From positions 54,417 to 118,416 of the forward strand of contig DAOTVQ010000014.1 of NCBI GenBank assembly GCA_034436355.1: a DNA stretch of 64,000 bases, in the 5' to 3' direction. The stretch is from CP2-2F sp034436355. GTDB taxonomy: Bacteria; Chloroflexota; Anaerolineae; Aggregatilineales; UBA2796. The notes beneath the pieces were generated by a model. It did no database searches and was not told the origin of the DNA. It worked only from the letters and a program-made list of their open reading frames with translations. A program made the position numbers and the translations under genes. Every line of letters begins with the position of its first letter. Position 1 is the stretch's first letter. Positions 1 to 9,167 of this stretch are shown here, piece after piece.

Positions 1-136
1 GATTAATCTCACGTGCCAACCGCAAGCCATTTAAGCCGTTCGGCGCGTGATGCACCTCAAAGCCATGCGGTGTCAATACCTTCGCAACCATCCGAGCCGC
101 ATTGTGATCATCTTCAATCAAAAGCAGCGTGACCAT
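1..136 (-). CDS. Response regulator receiver domain protein (N-terminal 45 residues, cut by window edge)
   Basis: The reverse strand reads an ATG at 136 followed by an open frame to the window edge. The first residues form a hydrophobic beta strand ending in an acidic cluster (IEDD, residues 7-10), then a helix with NAARMVAKVL and a second strand GFEVHHAPNG. This is the classic start of a CheY-like receiver domain, where the acidic pair helps bind Mg2+. The phosphoacceptor Asp, expected near residue 52, lies outside the window, so the output domain and function are unknown. It is transcribed away from the zinc-ribbon gene at 440. Confidence 0.75.
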   Translation of the reverse strand, partial: MVTLLLIEDDHNAARMVAKVLTPHGFEVHHAPNGLNGLRLAREIN

Positions 137-439
137 AAACTTATTGTCCTTAAACTTCCCTAGCTTTTAGCGCCTAATTGGTGCGGTCACGTCGTGTGCG
201 TGTTAGCTACCCTGAATTATATGTGCAAGCTATGCAATGTAGACTGCCTGAGCGTAACAGCCTTCTCACAAAAAATGTGGTGGAAATCGTATTAATATTT
301 ACATTTTCATACCAATAGATTGAGTTGCCAGCGCTTCAATCGATGAGCCTAATAAAGGCTTGCTGTGGTTTTACCTTAAGGGTGGTGTTCATTGTGGCAT
401 CATTTGTGTTATGCTTATGGCAAGCACGGAGCATCACCC
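137..439. other. Divergent intergenic region, about 300 bp
   Basis: This AT-rich gap separates the response-regulator gene (leftward) from the zinc-ribbon gene (rightward), so it should hold both promoters. I see no convincing -35/-10 pair, terminator hairpin or repeat copy in it. Confidence 0.4.
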
Positions 440-1102
440 ATGACCACCATTTTCCCAGTTGAAAAACAATGCGCCCACTGCGGGCGCCACAGTGAGCATG
501 TCGTCATTGGCTCGACCAATACGTTTGGCAGCCCTGACCTTGATACGCGCCCACCGGAGATGATGCGCTCCACCATTCCGCATTGGGTGCAGCGCTGCCC
601 GCACTGTGGCTATTGCAACAGCGATCTTGCCGAACTGCTGCCGATGGCTGCACAGGTGATGCACAGCGAGGCATACCGCGATCAGTTAGTAGAGCGCATA
701 CTGCCAAGCCTTGCCAATAGCTTCCTATGTTCGTCAATCATCTTGGCGGCGCAAGGCGAATTTACCCGTGCGGGCTGGAGCAGCCTGCACGCAGCATGGG
801 TCTGTGATGATGAACGTGCGGCGCAAGGTGCGCTGCACTGCCGCCAACGGACAGTGAACCTCTTTCAGGAAGCGCTTGCCAACGGGCAGATGATCGCACG
901 CCAAGCGGATGCCGGCGATGCACTCTTGGTGGATGTGCTGCGGCGCAGCCTGCAATTTACCCTAGCGCTCAGTTTGTGCGAGGATGGGTTGCGGAAACAC
1001 AGCGATGAGATCATCAAAGGCGTGCTGACTTTTCAAAAGCTGCTCATTCAACGGCAAGATAGCGGTTGCTATACAGTGGCACAGGCATTAGGCAACGCCT
1101 AG
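440..1102 (+). CDS. Zinc-ribbon protein of unknown function (DUF2225-like)
   Basis: A protein of 220 residues. Near its N-terminus it carries two CxxC pairs (Cys11/Cys14 and Cys53/Cys56, with a further Cys59), spaced to bind one zinc ion. The rest is predicted helical, with many Ala/Leu and several Cys and His. The layout recalls the DUF2225 group, but that is a weak resemblance and no reaction can be assigned. An upstream in-frame ATG at 392 exists, but the ATG at 440 has a GGAG eight bases ahead of it and starts just before the first CxxC, so I chose it. The gene ends convergently with the WD40 gene, and the two stop codons overlap in the bases CTAG. Confidence 0.6.
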   Translation: MTTIFPVEKQCAHCGRHSEHVVIGSTNTFGSPDLDTRPPEMMRSTIPHWVQRCPHCGYCNSDLAELLPMAAQVMHSEAYRDQLVERILPSLANSFLCSSIILAAQGEFTRAGWSSLHAAWVCDDERAAQGALHCRQRTVNLFQEALANGQMIARQADAGDALLVDVLRRSLQFTLALSLCEDGLRKHSDEIIKGVLTFQKLLIQRQDSGCYTVAQALGNA

Positions 1103-2040
1103 TTCGGCATGAAAGCTGCCCGCTTCCATAGATGCAGCGCGCCATCCACTGTGATGAGTGCCAGCCATTCACCATTCGGCGAGAGCGCAGCCGTCTGGAG
1201 TGCCAAGCCTGTCTCGGTGCGCTGCACAGGTTGATCAAGCCGCTGTGTGGTCTCCCAAACGCTTAAGGCACCATCCCGCCCAACGCTCAGCACAAAGTTC
1301 CCATCCCAACCAAGCCCAATCACGGGCGCGCCATGCGTAAAGGCAAGCAGCGGCTCCCCGCTGGCACGCCAAACGCGCAGGCTGCCATCTGCGCTACCGC
1401 TGGCAAATCTATCGCCCTCAGGTGCATAAGCAAGCGTGTAGACCTCATCCCGATGTGCCTGCGGATTGTTCGGTGAGCTGCCATCGGCAACGCGCCACAA
1501 CAACACGCGATGATCTGCCCCACCACTCACCAGCCCTGAGCCATTCGGCGTGAAGGCTAGGCAAAGCGCACGGCTGCGATGTTTACTGAGCGTCTGCTGT
1601 AACGTGCCATCTGCGGCTTGCCACAGACGCACCATGAAATCATCGCCTGCTGAGGCAATGAGCAAGCCATCAGGGCTCCATGCAAGGCTATTCACCGCGC
1701 CGATATGCCCGCGTAAGGTCAGCAAACGCACACCCTTTTGCACTTGCCACAAGCGGATCACCCCATCGTAGCGCGCCGCCGCGATCTGTTCCCCATCAGG
1801 GTGCCACGCTAGGGCAGCGATGCCGCCATCGGCAGCCCGTGGCTCATCAAGCTGCCCAACGCCCATGCCACGCAGCGGATCGTAAAGTGTGATGCCGCGT
1901 TCTGTGCCAACGGCAAGCAAAGCGCTATCGGGACGCCACGCGAGGCTTAGCGCATCGGCAGGTAGCGATGAAGTGGCGTGGGTTGGCGTGGCGAGGGCGA
2001 GCAGCCACAGCAGCACGGTCAGGACAGCGCGTGAGCACAC
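1099..2040 (-). CDS. Secreted WD40-repeat protein
   Basis: A protein of about 313 residues with a signal-like N-terminus: a short basic start, then a run of Leu/Val/Ala ending near THATSS. Successive WD40 blades follow, with the usual GH...V..LAWSPDG...ASAGDD..VRLW pattern. About seven repeats can be counted, enough for one closed propeller, presumably a protein-binding scaffold outside the membrane. A longer frame opens at a TTG at 2097. The GTG at 2040 is preferred because AAGGAG (2048-2053 on this strand) sits seven bases upstream and the signal peptide begins there. No catalytic domain is visible and the partner is unknown. Confidence 0.8.
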   Translation of the reverse strand: MCSRAVLTVLLWLLALATPTHATSSLPADALSLAWRPDSALLAVGTERGITLYDPLRGMGVGQLDEPRAADGGIAALAWHPDGEQIAAARYDGVIRLWQVQKGVRLLTLRGHIGAVNSLAWSPDGLLIASAGDDFMVRLWQAADGTLQQTLSKHRSRALCLAFTPNGSGLVSGGADHRVLLWRVADGSSPNNPQAHRDEVYTLAYAPEGDRFASGSADGSLRVWRASGEPLLAFTHGAPVIGLGWDGNFVLSVGRDGALSVWETTQRLDQPVQRTETGLALQTAALSPNGEWLALITVDGALHLWKRAAFMPN

Positions 2041-2203
2041 AAGCAGTCTCCTTATCGAGCGATCAGGCTGCCCACAGTGTAGGCGAACGATGCTCAAAGT
2101 GCAAGGTCAGCGCCCGCTATGGGTCTGAGGTAACCTTAACGTTCAGGCAAGGCAACTTCCGCATACGCGGGAAGGGATTTCCCTCAGCACAACACATTGG
2201 CAG

Positions 2204-3049
2204 TTACTTATCGCGGGTGATGGCAAAGCCGCTCATGAACTGTTTTTGCAATAGCAAGAACAGGATCAGCGGCGGCAGCGATGCCACAATGCCGGCTGCC
2301 ATCAGCAAACCGAAATCCGTCTGCGGTCCGCTGCCTGCATTCCGCACACCGATCTGGATCAACTGCACATCAAGGCGATCTGGTGGCAAGATCAGGCGCG
2401 CCCAAAGGTACTGGTTCCAACTGGCAATGAACTGAATCAGCGCGTGCGCCGCTATCACATTCCAACTCATCGGGATCAGCACATCGAACAAAAAGCGCAG
2501 CGGCGAAGCACCGTCTATTTGGGCTGCATCTGCCAATTCACGCGGGATGTTGGAGAAGTGCTGCCGAAAGAGGAACGCGCCGGTTGCCGTTGCCAAAAAG
2601 GGAATGGTGAGGGCAAGGTTTGGGTTGGTCTGCGCCCACTCCAGCTCTGCCACAAGGCGAAAGAGCGGCAACATGATGATCTCGGTCGGCATCAGCAGGG
2701 TGAGCAGCACAAAGAAGAACAGGAACAGCTTGCCCGTGAACCGAAAATAGACGAATGCCAAGCCTGCCAGCAGCGCCAGCACCGTCTTACCGATCACAAT
2801 CATCAACGAGACGACGGTTGTGTTCAGGATCAGCCGATCAAAGCGCAAACGCTCAAAGAGCGTGGTGATATTGGCACCCAATGCCTCGCCGGGCGGGAAC
2901 AGTTGCGGCGGTGCTTGAAAGGCTGCCACAATATCTAGTGTGGCAACTTGCAGCGCGTAGAGCGCCGGCAGGCACATCAGGAAGCAGATCACGATCAGGG
3001 CGAGATGCACACCAAAGCGTGGGCGGTGAGTCAGGGCGTTCACAATCAA
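2204..3049 (-). CDS. ugpE: Carbohydrate ABC transporter permease, MalG/UgpE type
   Basis: A 281-residue inner-membrane permease with six predicted membrane helices. It has the cytoplasmic EAA-type loop (DAAQIDGASPLRFLFDVLIP) that docks the ATPase, typical of the MalG/UgpE family. It is the last gene of the unit binding protein, permease, permease. Its TTG start overlaps the stop of the upstream permease (TTGA); a GTG two codons later is an alternative. The substrate is probably glycerol-3-phosphate or a sugar, judged from the UgpB-like binding protein. No ATPase gene follows, so the pair presumably shares a UgpC/MsmK-type ATPase encoded elsewhere. Confidence 0.85.
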   Translation of the reverse strand: MIVNALTHRPRFGVHLALIVICFLMCLPALYALQVATLDIVAAFQAPPQLFPPGEALGANITTLFERLRFDRLILNTTVVSLMIVIGKTVLALLAGLAFVYFRFTGKLFLFFFVLLTLLMPTEIIMLPLFRLVAELEWAQTNPNLALTIPFLATATGAFLFRQHFSNIPRELADAAQIDGASPLRFLFDVLIPMSWNVIAAHALIQFIASWNQYLWARLILPPDRLDVQLIQIGVRNAGSGPQTDFGLLMAAGIVASLPPLILFLLLQKQFMSGFAITRDK

Positions 3050-4455
3050 GCTCCGTAGGTGATGTTGCGCTCTAGGGTGCGGAATTGCAGCACGGTTAGC
3101 ACCGCCACAATCAGGAAGAGCAGCACCGCCTGCGCTGCCGCTGCGCCAATTGGCGCGCCGGGACTGAAAGCATCCTGATAAAGTTTATAGATCAGCACGT
3201 TGGTGGCGCCGCCCAACGCGCCTGCCGCGCCGAGTGGCGGTCCGCCCTGTGTGAGCGTGTCAATAGCGCCGTATATGCCATAAAACGAGTAGGTAACGTT
3301 TGTTACCAACAGGAAGAAGGTATAGGGCGCCAGCATTGGAAAGACGATGCGGAAAAAGCGCTGAACACGGTTGGCGCCATCAAGAGCGGCTGCCTCTTGC
3401 AAATCTCGCGGCACGTTTTGCAGCCCTGCAATGTAGAAGATGATATTGAAGCCGAGAATGTTCCAGACGCCGGCGAACACAACCACCCAACGCGCTAAAG
3501 CAGCATCGCGCAGCCAGCTTGGTTGAATGCCAAAGGTGCTACCCAAAAAGAAGTTGATCAAGCCGCTGCCGCCTTCACGGAACATCGCCTGAAAAACGGC
3601 GGCAGAAACGACGGGCGAAAGCGCAAACGGAAAGATCAACAGGGTGCGGTAGAACGCCGCGCCGCGCACCTTTTGCGAGGCAAGCACCGCGATGCCAAGT
3701 GCGGCTGCCATGCTCATCAGCACGATCACCACCGTGATGAACAGCGTGGTGAACAAGCTGTTTTGGTAGATCACATCACCGGCAAGGCTGATGTAATTAT
3801 TCAGGCACACAAAGCGCTCAGTGCGGATCGGAAAGCGGCGTGCCGTCAGCGAAAGGTTGAGCATCTGCACACTTGGGTAGTAGAGGAAGATCAGCAGGCT
3901 GAGCAGCGTCGGTGCGATGAGGATGTAGCCCAGCCAACGGCTGCGGAAATAGCCCGATTCCGCGCCGTCCATGCGTTGCCGCCCCAAGATCAGCGTCCAG
4001 AGTGGCAGCAGCACCGCCACCGCCATAAACGCCGTCAGCAAGATGCCTAGCACTGTCTCGGCAAAGGCTGCCTCTGGCAGGTAGGTGCAGTGCTGTGTGG
4101 CTGCCGCCGCAATCTGCGCGCCGAACATGCCAACGCCCACGCCAAGCACAGCCGCCGTCAGGCGCCGCGGCACGCGCCGCCCTGCCTGCATCGCCGCTTG
4201 CCAGATCAGAGCGCTGGCAAGCCCACCTGCCACACCGCCAACGCCCAACGAGAGCAACAGCGGCTCGGCAGGCAGCGTGAGGTAATAGGTGATGAGCGCT
4301 TCTAGCGCACGCGGTGCGGCGGCAATGCCGTTCAACACCCAAGAGAGCAAACGCAGCAAGCCGTCGCGCTCTACGATTAAGAACCACGCCGAGAAGAGGA
4401 TCACGAAGGCGGCTATGGCGCGTACTGATAGCGTTTGCAGGCGCTCATCACGCAT
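3046..4455 (-). CDS. ugpA: Carbohydrate ABC transporter permease, MalF/UgpA type, with extra N-terminal membrane region
   Basis: A 469-residue permease. The C-terminal 300 residues form a standard MalF/UgpA permease, including the EAA loop (EAAALDGANRVQRFFRIVFP). The first roughly 160 residues add about four further hydrophobic segments that UgpA proteins of ~295 residues lack. Such N-terminal membrane extensions occur in some MalF-like proteins, and their role here is unknown. The ATG at 4455 has AAGGAA eight bases ahead and follows the binding-protein gene by 11 bases. The stop overlaps the start of the next permease, indicating translational coupling. Confidence 0.85.
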   Translation of the reverse strand: MRDERLQTLSVRAIAAFVILFSAWFLIVERDGLLRLLSWVLNGIAAAPRALEALITYYLTLPAEPLLLSLGVGGVAGGLASALIWQAAMQAGRRVPRRLTAAVLGVGVGMFGAQIAAAATQHCTYLPEAAFAETVLGILLTAFMAVAVLLPLWTLILGRQRMDGAESGYFRSRWLGYILIAPTLLSLLIFLYYPSVQMLNLSLTARRFPIRTERFVCLNNYISLAGDVIYQNSLFTTLFITVVIVLMSMAAALGIAVLASQKVRGAAFYRTLLIFPFALSPVVSAAVFQAMFREGGSGLINFFLGSTFGIQPSWLRDAALARWVVVFAGVWNILGFNIIFYIAGLQNVPRDLQEAAALDGANRVQRFFRIVFPMLAPYTFFLLVTNVTYSFYGIYGAIDTLTQGGPPLGAAGALGGATNVLIYKLYQDAFSPGAPIGAAAAQAVLLFLIVAVLTVLQFRTLERNITYGA

Positions 4456-4466
4456 AGGACTATTCC

Positions 4467-5822
4467 TTAGTTGCCCACGACGGCGTTGTATTCAGACAGC
4501 GCCCTGTCGGCTGCCTGCTTGGCGGCGGCAAGGGCTGCCTCAGGCGTTTCGCCGCTATCCACAATGGATTGGAACGCCTTGATAAGCGCCTCACGTACTT
4601 CGGCGGAGGGTCCGACCACAAAGCCTGCATTGGCAATATTCCCACGCGATTTTGCCAACTGATTCACGGCAATCGCAAAAGGCGAGTTCTGCTCAAACCA
4701 GCCTTCAGCGGTCAGGCGCTCAACCGAGCTTTGGCGAATCGGGAAGTAGCCGGTGCCTTTGTGCCAAGTGATATCGTTTTCGGTGCTGGTTAGGAAGAAG
4801 ATGAAATCTACTGCCGCCTTCAGCTCTGCCTCAGGATGATCGGCTGTAACCCACACGCTGGCGCCGCCAACTGTGCCGCCATTGTCAGCATCGGCGCTGG
4901 GCTTGATCAGCGGCGCAGTGCCAAGTTCAAAGCCCTGCGCCTTGCTAAAGTTCATGAACAAGGTCAAGCCAGCAGTGCTGCTGATGCTCATGGCAGTGCG
5001 CTTGCTCAGGAAGGTGATACCTTCGCCGTTATAGTCGTTGGCGCGCCCAGTATAGGTGTAGTAACCCTTCTCTGTCAGCGCTTTGTAGAATTCTGCCACG
5101 CGCAGCATTTCGGGGCGTGTATAAAACACCTCAGTGGCGCGTCCGCTGCGCCCGTTGTCGTTATCGGTCAGCATGGCGTTTTGCATGGCGATCCACTGCT
5201 CGGCAAACCATGCCGACATCGGGAAGTTGATGCAGGCGGTCAGCTTGAGTGCTTCTTTCTGCGCCATGATCGTCTCGCAAGCAGCAAGCACTTCGTCAAA
5301 GGTCTGCGGCGGCGCGTCGGGATCAAGCCCGGCAGCAGCGAACATGGTGCGGTTGTAGTAGAGGATCGGGTTGGAGGCGTTCCACGGCATACTGAGCAGG
5401 TCACCGCCAATGGTGTAGTAGGCACGCACGGTTGGCACAAGGTCATCCAGTGTGGCAAGCTGCTCAGGCGTGGCAAGGGCGCTGATGGGTATGAAATAGC
5501 CCGAATCGGCTGCCAGTTGTGAGAGCGAATCTTCCACCTGCACAATGTGCGGCGCTTGCCCTTGCTCGGCGGCAAGCAGGGCAGCATTAAAGAGTTCGAT
5601 GTAATCCGTGCTGGTGCTGGTAACCGTCACGGTGATGTTTGGGTTCTGCGCCATGAAGGCATCAGCAATACCCTGCACGACTTGTGAGCGCGAATCCTGC
5701 TGACCGCCGAAAATATGGACGAACTTGATCTCAATTTTTTCTTGGGCGTGGCTAGGCGCGCCCAAGGCAGCAAGGGCAAGCCCTGCTACCAATGCTAAGG
5801 TAAGGAGTCGGGTGCGAATCAC
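4467..5822 (-). CDS. ugpB: UgpB-like extracellular solute-binding protein
   Basis: A periplasmic/extracellular binding protein of about 451 residues with a signal peptide (IRTRLLTLALVAGLALAALG...SHA). Stretches such as MPWNASNPILYYNR, AAGLDPDAPPQTF, GGASVWV and WHKGTGYFPI resemble UgpB, which captures sn-glycerol-3-phosphate, so a glycerol-phosphate or related ligand is likely but unproven. A longer frame opens at 5855, but the GTG at 5822 has a strong AGGAG (5831-5835) eight bases upstream and begins exactly at the signal peptide, so it is the better start. It is the first gene of the three-gene importer unit reading leftward. Confidence 0.85.
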   Translation of the reverse strand: MIRTRLLTLALVAGLALAALGAPSHAQEKIEIKFVHIFGGQQDSRSQVVQGIADAFMAQNPNITVTVTSTSTDYIELFNAALLAAEQGQAPHIVQVEDSLSQLAADSGYFIPISALATPEQLATLDDLVPTVRAYYTIGGDLLSMPWNASNPILYYNRTMFAAAGLDPDAPPQTFDEVLAACETIMAQKEALKLTACINFPMSAWFAEQWIAMQNAMLTDNDNGRSGRATEVFYTRPEMLRVAEFYKALTEKGYYTYTGRANDYNGEGITFLSKRTAMSISSTAGLTLFMNFSKAQGFELGTAPLIKPSADADNGGTVGGASVWVTADHPEAELKAAVDFIFFLTSTENDITWHKGTGYFPIRQSSVERLTAEGWFEQNSPFAIAVNQLAKSRGNIANAGFVVGPSAEVREALIKAFQSIVDSGETPEAALAAAKQAADRALSEYNAVVGN

Positions 5823-6053
5823 GGGTGAATCTCCTAAAAATAGGCAGTTAATCACCGTCAGATGATGCGCGAATAAGATTATGTTTATGTTAAGTGTGCG
5901 TTAAATTTGATGCGTTTCGTCATCCTCAGCCGAATCCCATCCTGTTTGGAGCAAGTGTAGCACGTTAATTGGAATGTCAATTCCCCGCGATAAGGCGCTT
6001 AGGATAGGCTGCTGCCTGTGGTAAAAATTCACCACGCCTGATCTGGGGCTGGG

Positions 6054-6082
6054 TTAACCTTTTGCCCCGCCTATGATAAAAT
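6054..6082 (+). promoter_or_regulatory. Possible sigma-70 promoter for the methylase gene
   Basis: The 5823-6125 gap separates two diverging genes. On the plus strand TTAACC (6054-6059) is followed after 17 bases by TAAAAT (6077-6082), a fair match to -35/-10 boxes, about 45 bases before the ATG at 6126. The leftward ugpB promoter should lie in the AT-rich part near 5860-5920, but no clear pair stands out there. Confidence 0.35.
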
Positions 6083-6125
6083 GTTCTAATCGCTTTGCGT
6101 GGAAAGCATCCTAAAGAGAGTCCCT

Positions 6126-9100
6126 ATGATCGACTCGCGCCGCCAAGAAGTGCTGAATGTAACGCTTGCTCAGGTGCTGAACAGGCGCAGCATCGTTGCC
6201 GCTCCAGAGAGCGTTATCCGTGCCGATAACCGCCGCCGCCTGCCCGATGTATTGGTGGAATATCGCGGCTTGCGCCTCATGATCGAAGGCGAGGTTGATG
6301 ATCAGCCCAATGCCGAAGAAAAGGCGTTTCAGGCTGCGCGCCGCCGCCTTGAGGAAGGCTTAGCGCACATCGGTATTGCCGTCGTCTATCCCGCATCCTT
6401 GCGCGATGTTGCCTTTGAGCGCTTGTTTGCAAGCCTTGAAGTGACCCGCTTCACCTTTGCCGTCCTGACTGAGTCGCAAGCTGACCCCGCCTTTGTGAAG
6501 GGTAAATTTGACGATCTAACCGATGCCCTAGAGCGCGCTTATGACCACTTGCTGCATGAAGATGTGGTGGCAGAGGCGGTTGCCGTCATTGATGGTGTGG
6601 TTGAGCAGTTCGCCCAGACCATGCTTAGCAACTTACGTGTGCATATCCCGATCATTGCCGAAGTATTGGAGATGGCAGACTTGCCCAAACGCGGTGGCAA
6701 AAAGATGCCCGACCCTGACCTTGACGATGAGGCAGAAGACGATCTGCCCAAATCTACGCGGCAAGCCACAGCCGACCTGCGCTCTGAAATTGCCCAACAA
6801 GCTGCCATCTGCCGCATTGGCGGCTTGATTTTGTTAAATGCGCTGATCTTTCAAGAGGTGCTTTCGCAGCACAACGCCACCGTGAAGGGCTTGCCTAGCC
6901 TGCTTGCTCAGCGCACGCCCGTTCTCAGCTTCAGCACACACTGGGAGCATATTTACACCGATATTGACTACTTCCCTATCTTCCACCTTGCCCACCAAGT
7001 CTTAATCAAGCTGCCTAGCAGCCCTGAATTGGTGGAAACCTTTGATGCACTTGGCAGTGCTGCCCTTCGCATCGTCGGGATGCGCGCCGCCTTGCAGCAC
7101 GACCTGATGGGGCGCGTTTATCATCGGTTGCTCTCACAAGCAAAGTACCTTGGCACCTACTACACCAGCATCCCGGCGGCAACGCTGCTGCTCAAATTGG
7201 CGCTGCATCCCAAAAACTGGACAGTGGATTGGAGTGCGCTTGATCAGGTTCGCCAATTCCGTGCGGCTGATCTTTCGTGCGGCACTGGCACGCTGCTGAT
7301 GGCAACGGCGGATGCCATCCTCAACAACCATGTGAACGCCTCTGCCGCACAAGGTGCGCTGCCGCAGCGGGCTGACCTGCAAAAAACGCTTGCCGAAGAT
7401 ATTTTGTACGGCTACGATGTGCTTGCCTCTGCCATTCACCTGACTGCCTCAACGCTTGCGCTGCGTTCGCCTGAAAAGACCTTCGACAAGATGAACCTGT
7501 TTGCCCTGCCGCTTGGTGGTGAAGGGCTTCAGCTTGGCAGCCTTGAGTTTGGCGATGCCTTCCAGATTGCGCTACCGCATGATGCCTTTGGCAGCGCCCG
7601 CCAAGTGACGGGCAAAGGTGATCTAATCACGTTTGAGGCGGGCTTGCCTAAACTCGATTTATGTGTGATGAATCCGCCCTTTGTGCGGAGCGTTGGCGGC
7701 AATTTGCTCTTTGGCAGCTTGTCGGATGGTGAGCGTGCGCGGACGCAGCAGCGCTTGCAACGCATGATCAAGCAGCGCAATTTATCTGCAAACATCACTG
7801 CCGGGCTTGGGGCAGTCTTTGTGGCAGTGGCTCATCCTTATGTGAAAGAAGGGGGACGAATCGCCCTGATCTTGCCAAAGGCACTTCTCTCCGGTGTGGC
7901 ATGGGAAAAGACTCGCCAGCTTATCAATCAGCACTATCGCATTGAATACCTGATCGCCAGCCAAGACCCTGAGCGCTGGAATTTCTCGGAAAGCACTGAT
8001 CTCAGTGAGGTGATGCTGATCGCCGCCAAGCTAACCGACGATGAATCCACGCTCCCAACTGGTGAACGCCCTGATCTGTACTACATGCCTAACGGCGGGC
8101 GCGGCGGAAGAAGCACCTTCACCCTCAGGTATAATCCGCTTGCCCGTGAACGCTTTCAAGGCACGATTGCCATCAACCTACGCCGCAACGTCCGAACGGT
8201 CTTTGAGGCACTGACCGTTGCCCAAACCGTTGCGCGGGAGTCCCTCACCGACCTCTTAAGTGGGCAGGGTGCAACTGCCATTATGTATGGGGAAACCCAA
8301 ATGGCGGAATGCTTCAGTTTAACCTACGAAAAAGCCAAAGAAAATTGGATGCTGCCCTGCGCGTTTGCTCAGGCAGACCTCATCCGCGCTGCCTACGCCT
8401 TGCTAGGCGGCGAGGTTTGGCTGCCCGGCGTCAAACGGCGCACCCCCATAACCTTTTGCCCATTGGGCGAATTGGGCATTCTCGGTCCTGATCGCCGTGA
8501 TCTTACCGATGGCTTTGAACTCAGCAAGGTCAAAACCACCTATCCCGCCTTCTTAGGGCATACTGCCAGCGAAGTGACCAGCATTGCCCAAACGCCTAAT
8601 GGTTACCTGAAAGCACGCCCTAAACCGCTGCCCAAGCGCCCGCTGCGCCGCGTCGAAGATTTATTCCCACTCTCAGGCAGAATCCTTTTGGCTGAGCGCC
8701 TTCGAGTGAATACGCAACGCCTTTTGGGGCTGCGCCTGAGCAGACCTGTCCTCTCCAATGTCTGGTGGTCATTCCAGCTTAACACATCGGATGAACGCCT
8801 TGAGAAAGTGCTGGCACTATGGCTGAACAGCACCTTGCACGCCCTGATGGTGCTGGCGAACCGCGTTGAAACGCAAGGCGCATGGATACAGTTCAAAAAG
8901 CCCACACTTGCTGCCCTGCCCGTCTTGGATGTGCGCTTGCTGAACGATGCACAGCTTGATGCGCTCGCCGCTGATTATGACAGGCTCTGTGAAGCGCCCT
9001 TGCAGCCTTTCCCAGACATGGCGACCGACCCAACCCGTATCGCCATTGATGCTGCACTCAGCAAAGCGCTTGGCTTGCCCGATCTCAATGCACTGCGCGA

Positions 9101-9143
9101 ACTGCTGGCACAAGAGCCTGTTGTCTGCCTCAAACGCCTGTGA
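6126..9143 (+). CDS. Stand-alone N6-adenine DNA methylase, possible type IIG-like enzyme
   Basis: A 1005-residue protein. The middle holds an N6-adenine methylase core: SAM-binding motif I DLSCGTGT (residues 382-389) and catalytic motif IV NPPF (516-519), in the order of gamma/Eco57I-type enzymes. The first 150 residues include LPDVLVEYRG...IEGEVDDQPNAEEKA, which looks like a PD-(D/E)xK nuclease layout but has Glu where the catalytic Lys is usual, so cleavage activity is doubtful. The C-terminal third probably carries target recognition. The ATG at 6126 is preferred over a GTG at 6099 because GAGAG sits five bases upstream. No partner restriction or specificity gene is adjacent. Base composition matches its neighbours. 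Confidence 0.75.
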   Translation: MIDSRRQEVLNVTLAQVLNRRSIVAAPESVIRADNRRRLPDVLVEYRGLRLMIEGEVDDQPNAEEKAFQAARRRLEEGLAHIGIAVVYPASLRDVAFERLFASLEVTRFTFAVLTESQADPAFVKGKFDDLTDALERAYDHLLHEDVVAEAVAVIDGVVEQFAQTMLSNLRVHIPIIAEVLEMADLPKRGGKKMPDPDLDDEAEDDLPKSTRQATADLRSEIAQQAAICRIGGLILLNALIFQEVLSQHNATVKGLPSLLAQRTPVLSFSTHWEHIYTDIDYFPIFHLAHQVLIKLPSSPELVETFDALGSAALRIVGMRAALQHDLMGRVYHRLLSQAKYLGTYYTSIPAATLLLKLALHPKNWTVDWSALDQVRQFRAADLSCGTGTLLMATADAILNNHVNASAAQGALPQRADLQKTLAEDILYGYDVLASAIHLTASTLALRSPEKTFDKMNLFALPLGGEGLQLGSLEFGDAFQIALPHDAFGSARQVTGKGDLITFEAGLPKLDLCVMNPPFVRSVGGNLLFGSLSDGERARTQQRLQRMIKQRNLSANITAGLGAVFVAVAHPYVKEGGRIALILPKALLSGVAWEKTRQLINQHYRIEYLIASQDPERWNFSESTDLSEVMLIAAKLTDDESTLPTGERPDLYYMPNGGRGGRSTFTLRYNPLARERFQGTIAINLRRNVRTVFEALTVAQTVARESLTDLLSGQGATAIMYGETQMAECFSLTYEKAKENWMLPCAFAQADLIRAAYALLGGEVWLPGVKRRTPITFCPLGELGILGPDRRDLTDGFELSKVKTTYPAFLGHTASEVTSIAQTPNGYLKARPKPLPKRPLRRVEDLFPLSGRILLAERLRVNTQRLLGLRLSRPVLSNVWWSFQLNTSDERLEKVLALWLNSTLHALMVLANRVETQGAWIQFKKPTLAALPVLDVRLLNDAQLDALAADYDRLCEAPLQPFPDMATDPTRIAIDAALSKALGLPDLNALRELLAQEPVVCLKRL

Positions 9144-9167
9144 GTGCGCGGAAGGGATGCCGCACTG

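Noticed and set aside
3523..4050. 175-codon plus-strand frame within the permease gene
   Set aside because: It is an antisense shadow of the clear permease, rich in His/Arg/Gln as expected for the reverse frame.
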